Shown here: positions 62,083 to 64,000 of the stretch, in pieces | Position numbering within the stretch: position 1 is the first letter of the stretch | Layout: each line of letters opens with the position of its first letter | From: Actinomadura sp. NAK00032 | Lineage (GTDB): Bacteria; Actinomycetota; Actinomycetes; Streptosporangiales; Streptosporangiaceae | Direction: 5' to 3' | Length of the DNA: 64,000 bases | NCBI RefSeq assembly: GCF_013364275.1 | Contig: NZ_CP054932.1 | Span: 8,246,001-8,310,000, forward strand | Translations under genes and position numbers: made by a program | Notes under the pieces: generated by a model | What the model was told of the DNA's origin: nothing | The model's input: the letters and a program-made list of their open reading frames with translations, nothing else | Database searches by the model: none

Positions 62083-63510
62083 ATGAGCACCGAGAACCGG
62101 GCCATCCGAGCGGCACGCCGGGGCGCCGTCTCGGCGATCATCGGCGCCGTCGCAGTGCCGGCGTTCGCCTTCTCCGCCCCGGCGTCCGCCGCCGCTCCGG
62201 CCCAGCCCGCCGCCGTCCAGACGACCGTCCAAGCCGCCCAGCCGCAGGCCGCGCAGCCGCAGAACGCGCAGGCCGCGCAGGCCGCGCAGCCCGCGCAGCT
62301 CCGGGCCGATACGGTCGGGCAGATCGCGAACGGCCTCGTCAACTCCCGCCTCTACGTGACGAGTGAGGCCGGAAACGTGCTGTCGGCGGCCGACCAGAAC
62401 CAGATCAAGCAGTCCCTCGCCGGGGACGGCGACGCCGACATCCGCGCCATGGTGATCAGCAATGACGCCACCGGGAGCCAGGTCAGGCAGCTGCTGCCGG
62501 CCGTCGCGCAGCGGGTCGGCAAGGGCGAGACGTTCGTCGCCGTCACCGCCGACGGCAGCCGGATGGCGGCGATCTCCAAGAACCTGGACCAGCGCGAGAT
62601 CAACCAGATCGTGACCCGCAGCAACGGCATGCCGCTCAAGCAGCGGCTGATCGACTTCGGGGACCGCGCGGAGCAGAAGGTCGACGACAACGCCCAGTCC
62701 GGCGCGCTGATCGGGTACGTCGCGCTCGGCCTGGTCGTGCTGGTCGTGGCGGCGGCGACGGTCGTGTTCCTCAGCGCGCGCAAGCGGCGCCAGGCCCGCG
62801 AGGCCCGCGAGATGCAGGACCTCAAGCAGGGCGTCCAGGAGGACGTCACCCTGCTCGGCGAGGACATCGCCCGCCTCGACCTCAACGTCATGGACAAGGG
62901 CCTCGACCCGGCGATCCGCGCCGACTACGAGCACGCCATGAACTCCTACGACCAGGCGAAGTCGGCGACGGAGCGCGCGGCGAGACCGCAGGACATGTCG
63001 TCCGTGACGACGGCGCTGGAGGACGGCCGCTACTACATGACCGCCACCCGTGCCCGGCTGGCCGGCGACCCCGTGCCCGAGCGGCGCGCGCCCTGCTTCT
63101 TCAACCCGCAGCACGGGCCGTCCGTGCGGGACGTCATGTGGGCGCCGCCGGGCGGCAGCGTCCGCTCCGTCCCGGCGTGCCAGGCCGACGCCGAGGCCGT
63201 CCTGCGCGGGGCGGACCCCGACATCCGGATGGTGCCGTACCGGGGGGCGCGGGAGCCGTACTGGAGCGCCGGCCCCGCGTACGCGCCCTACGCCGGCGGC
63301 TACTACTACGGCTACGGCGGGTTCGACCTGCTCGGCGGGCTGCTGATCGGTACCGCGCTCGGCTCGATGATGGGCCCGGGCCTCGGCTGGGGCGGCATGG
63401 GCTACGGCGGCATGGACGGCGGGTTCGGCGACGGCGGCGGCGACATCGGCGGCGGCTGGGACTTCGGCGGCGGCGACTTCGGCGGGGGCGGCGACTTCGG
63501 CGGCTTCTGA
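62083..63510 (+). CDS. Membrane protein with signal peptide and Gly-rich tail
   Basis: 475 residues. A signal peptide (AVSAIIGAVAVPAFAFSAPA, then SAAA) and an Ala/Gln-rich linker (about 38-75). An extracytoplasmic domain of about 100 residues (GDADIRAMVISNDATGSQVR ... DQREINQIV) has a TPM-like look. One membrane helix LIGYVALGLVVLVVAAATVV is at about 206-226, followed by a cytosolic helical part (LKQGVQEDVTLLGEDIARLD). The C-terminal 90 residues are Gly/Tyr-rich. Function unknown; TPM-like assignment is a guess. ATG at 62083 is preferred over an upstream ATG at 61999. Confidence 0.75.
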   Translation: MSTENRAIRAARRGAVSAIIGAVAVPAFAFSAPASAAAPAQPAAVQTTVQAAQPQAAQPQNAQAAQAAQPAQLRADTVGQIANGLVNSRLYVTSEAGNVLSAADQNQIKQSLAGDGDADIRAMVISNDATGSQVRQLLPAVAQRVGKGETFVAVTADGSRMAAISKNLDQREINQIVTRSNGMPLKQRLIDFGDRAEQKVDDNAQSGALIGYVALGLVVLVVAAATVVFLSARKRRQAREAREMQDLKQGVQEDVTLLGEDIARLDLNVMDKGLDPAIRADYEHAMNSYDQAKSATERAARPQDMSSVTTALEDGRYYMTATRARLAGDPVPERRAPCFFNPQHGPSVRDVMWAPPGGSVRSVPACQADAEAVLRGADPDIRMVPYRGAREPYWSAGPAYAPYAGGYYYGYGGFDLLGGLLIGTALGSMMGPGLGWGGMGYGGMDGGFGDGGGDIGGGWDFGGGDFGGGGDFGGF

Positions 63511-63544
63511 CCACCGCCGCCCCGGGCGGCCGGGGCCCCGGCGA

Positions 63545-64000
63545 TCAGCCCGGCAGGCGCGCGGCGCCGCCGGTGGCGGCACTGCCGGTGGCGGAGCGGA
63601 CCGGGACCGTCGCGTCGGTGATGGAGACGAGGGTCGCGGCCACTCCCCACGGCCGGACCGCCTCGTCGACGCGCCGGACCAGCTCCGGGTCGTCCCCGCC
63701 CGCCAGCAGGGACGGCAGGTCCGCCAGGTCCCGGTCCGCTATCAGACCGCGCAGCGCGACCTCGGTCGCCGCCTGCGCGGCGGAGGACGGCGTGCCCGAG
63801 ATGTCCGCGGCCGCGGCGTACCTGACGGGGTCGTCGGCTCCCATCAGGGCGTGCGCCTTGAGCCGCACGGGCACACCGTCCCTGGTCATCGCCCGGAACC
63901 ACAGGTCGTGCGGCCGCGGGCCCACCGGGACGCGCACGCCGCTGTCGGCGAGCGGCAGCAGGTAGCGCAGCCCGGGCCCGCGGACTCCGCGCGTCCTGCC
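63545..64000 (-). CDS. SPFH/Band 7 (slipin-like) protein, C-terminal part (cut by window edge)
   Basis: The frame is open to the right edge, so the start is outside the window. Visible: GVRGPGLRYLLPLADSGVRV (the Band 7 turn after the membrane helix), then RAMTRDGVPVRLKAHALMGA, typical of SPFH domains, and helix-forming ADISGTPSSAAQAATEVALR. The C-terminal 50 residues include VRRVDEAVRPWGVAATLVSI, as in slipins where this helix follows the core. Convergent with the Gly-rich membrane protein (34-bp gap). Confidence 0.8.
   Translation of the reverse strand, partial: GRTRGVRGPGLRYLLPLADSGVRVPVGPRPHDLWFRAMTRDGVPVRLKAHALMGADDPVRYAAAADISGTPSSAAQAATEVALRGLIADRDLADLPSLLAGGDDPELVRRVDEAVRPWGVAATLVSITDATVPVRSATGSAATGGAARLPG

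Overview
The window is about 72% GC by eye and carries typical actinobacterial content: many GTG and TTG starts, ATGA/GTGA stop-start overlaps, XRE-DUF5753/DUF397/ATPase gene sets, a three-subunit acyl-CoA carboxylase with an epsilon chain, bfd-bfr, treX-treY-treZ, a Tad pilus locus without an outer-membrane secretin, and WXG100 proteins with an FtsK/EccC-type ATPase. This points to a filamentous actinomycete of the Streptosporangiales / Thermomonosporaceae type (Actinomadura-like). That placement is inference from gene content. I saw no rRNA, tRNA or CRISPR array.

Layout. 1-5 kb is a regulatory patch: a truncated DeoR regulator, an anti-sigma-like ATPase with a coupled small protein, an XRE/DUF397 pair, a TetR/DUF2867 divergent pair with two copies of one palindrome between them, and a divergent ECF41-type sigma factor and carboxymuconolactone decarboxylase pair. 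5-31 kb is mostly conserved housekeeping: acyl-CoA dehydrogenase, UDP-glucose dehydrogenase, purK-purE, GtrA, an OmpR-type two-component system, the trehalose operon treX-treY-treZ, iron-box-linked bfd-bfr, a class III cyclase, biotin ligase, enoyl-CoA hydratase, an ECF42 sigma/YCII/DUF899 set, PEP carboxylase, and acyl-CoA carboxylase beta and epsilon subunits. 30.5-33 kb has an NYN nuclease and a beta-propeller lipoprotein.

32.8-42.7 kb is one minus-strand Tad/Flp pilus operon: CpaB, TadZ, TadA, TadB, TadC, Flp, TadE, TadE, TadG and a LysM-BTAD membrane protein. No prepilin peptidase is present here. 42.9-44.7 kb is a TetR/oxidoreductase divergent pair with palindromic operators. 44.7-46.4 kb is an IS200/IS605 element with an intact tnpB and a broken tnpA. 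It sits just upstream of a 1482-residue FHA-FtsK ATPase (EccC/EssC type). 51-53.4 kb is a second XRE/DUF397/ATPase module. 53.5-57.7 kb is a minus-strand operon of a WXG100 protein, a second small WxG-like protein, a 700-residue helical protein and two tandemly duplicated lipoproteins. I read the ATPase plus this operon as a minimal or remodelled type VII secretion-like locus.

57.9-64 kb has small envelope proteins, an SPFH-like protein, the biotin carboxylase/BCCP alpha chain of the acyl-CoA carboxylase, a Gly-rich membrane protein and a second, truncated SPFH protein. The carboxylase alpha chain (60 kb) lies about 30 kb from its beta and epsilon partners (28-30 kb). The Tad, IS and WXG100 blocks between them look like an accessory insertion into an otherwise conserved neighbourhood.
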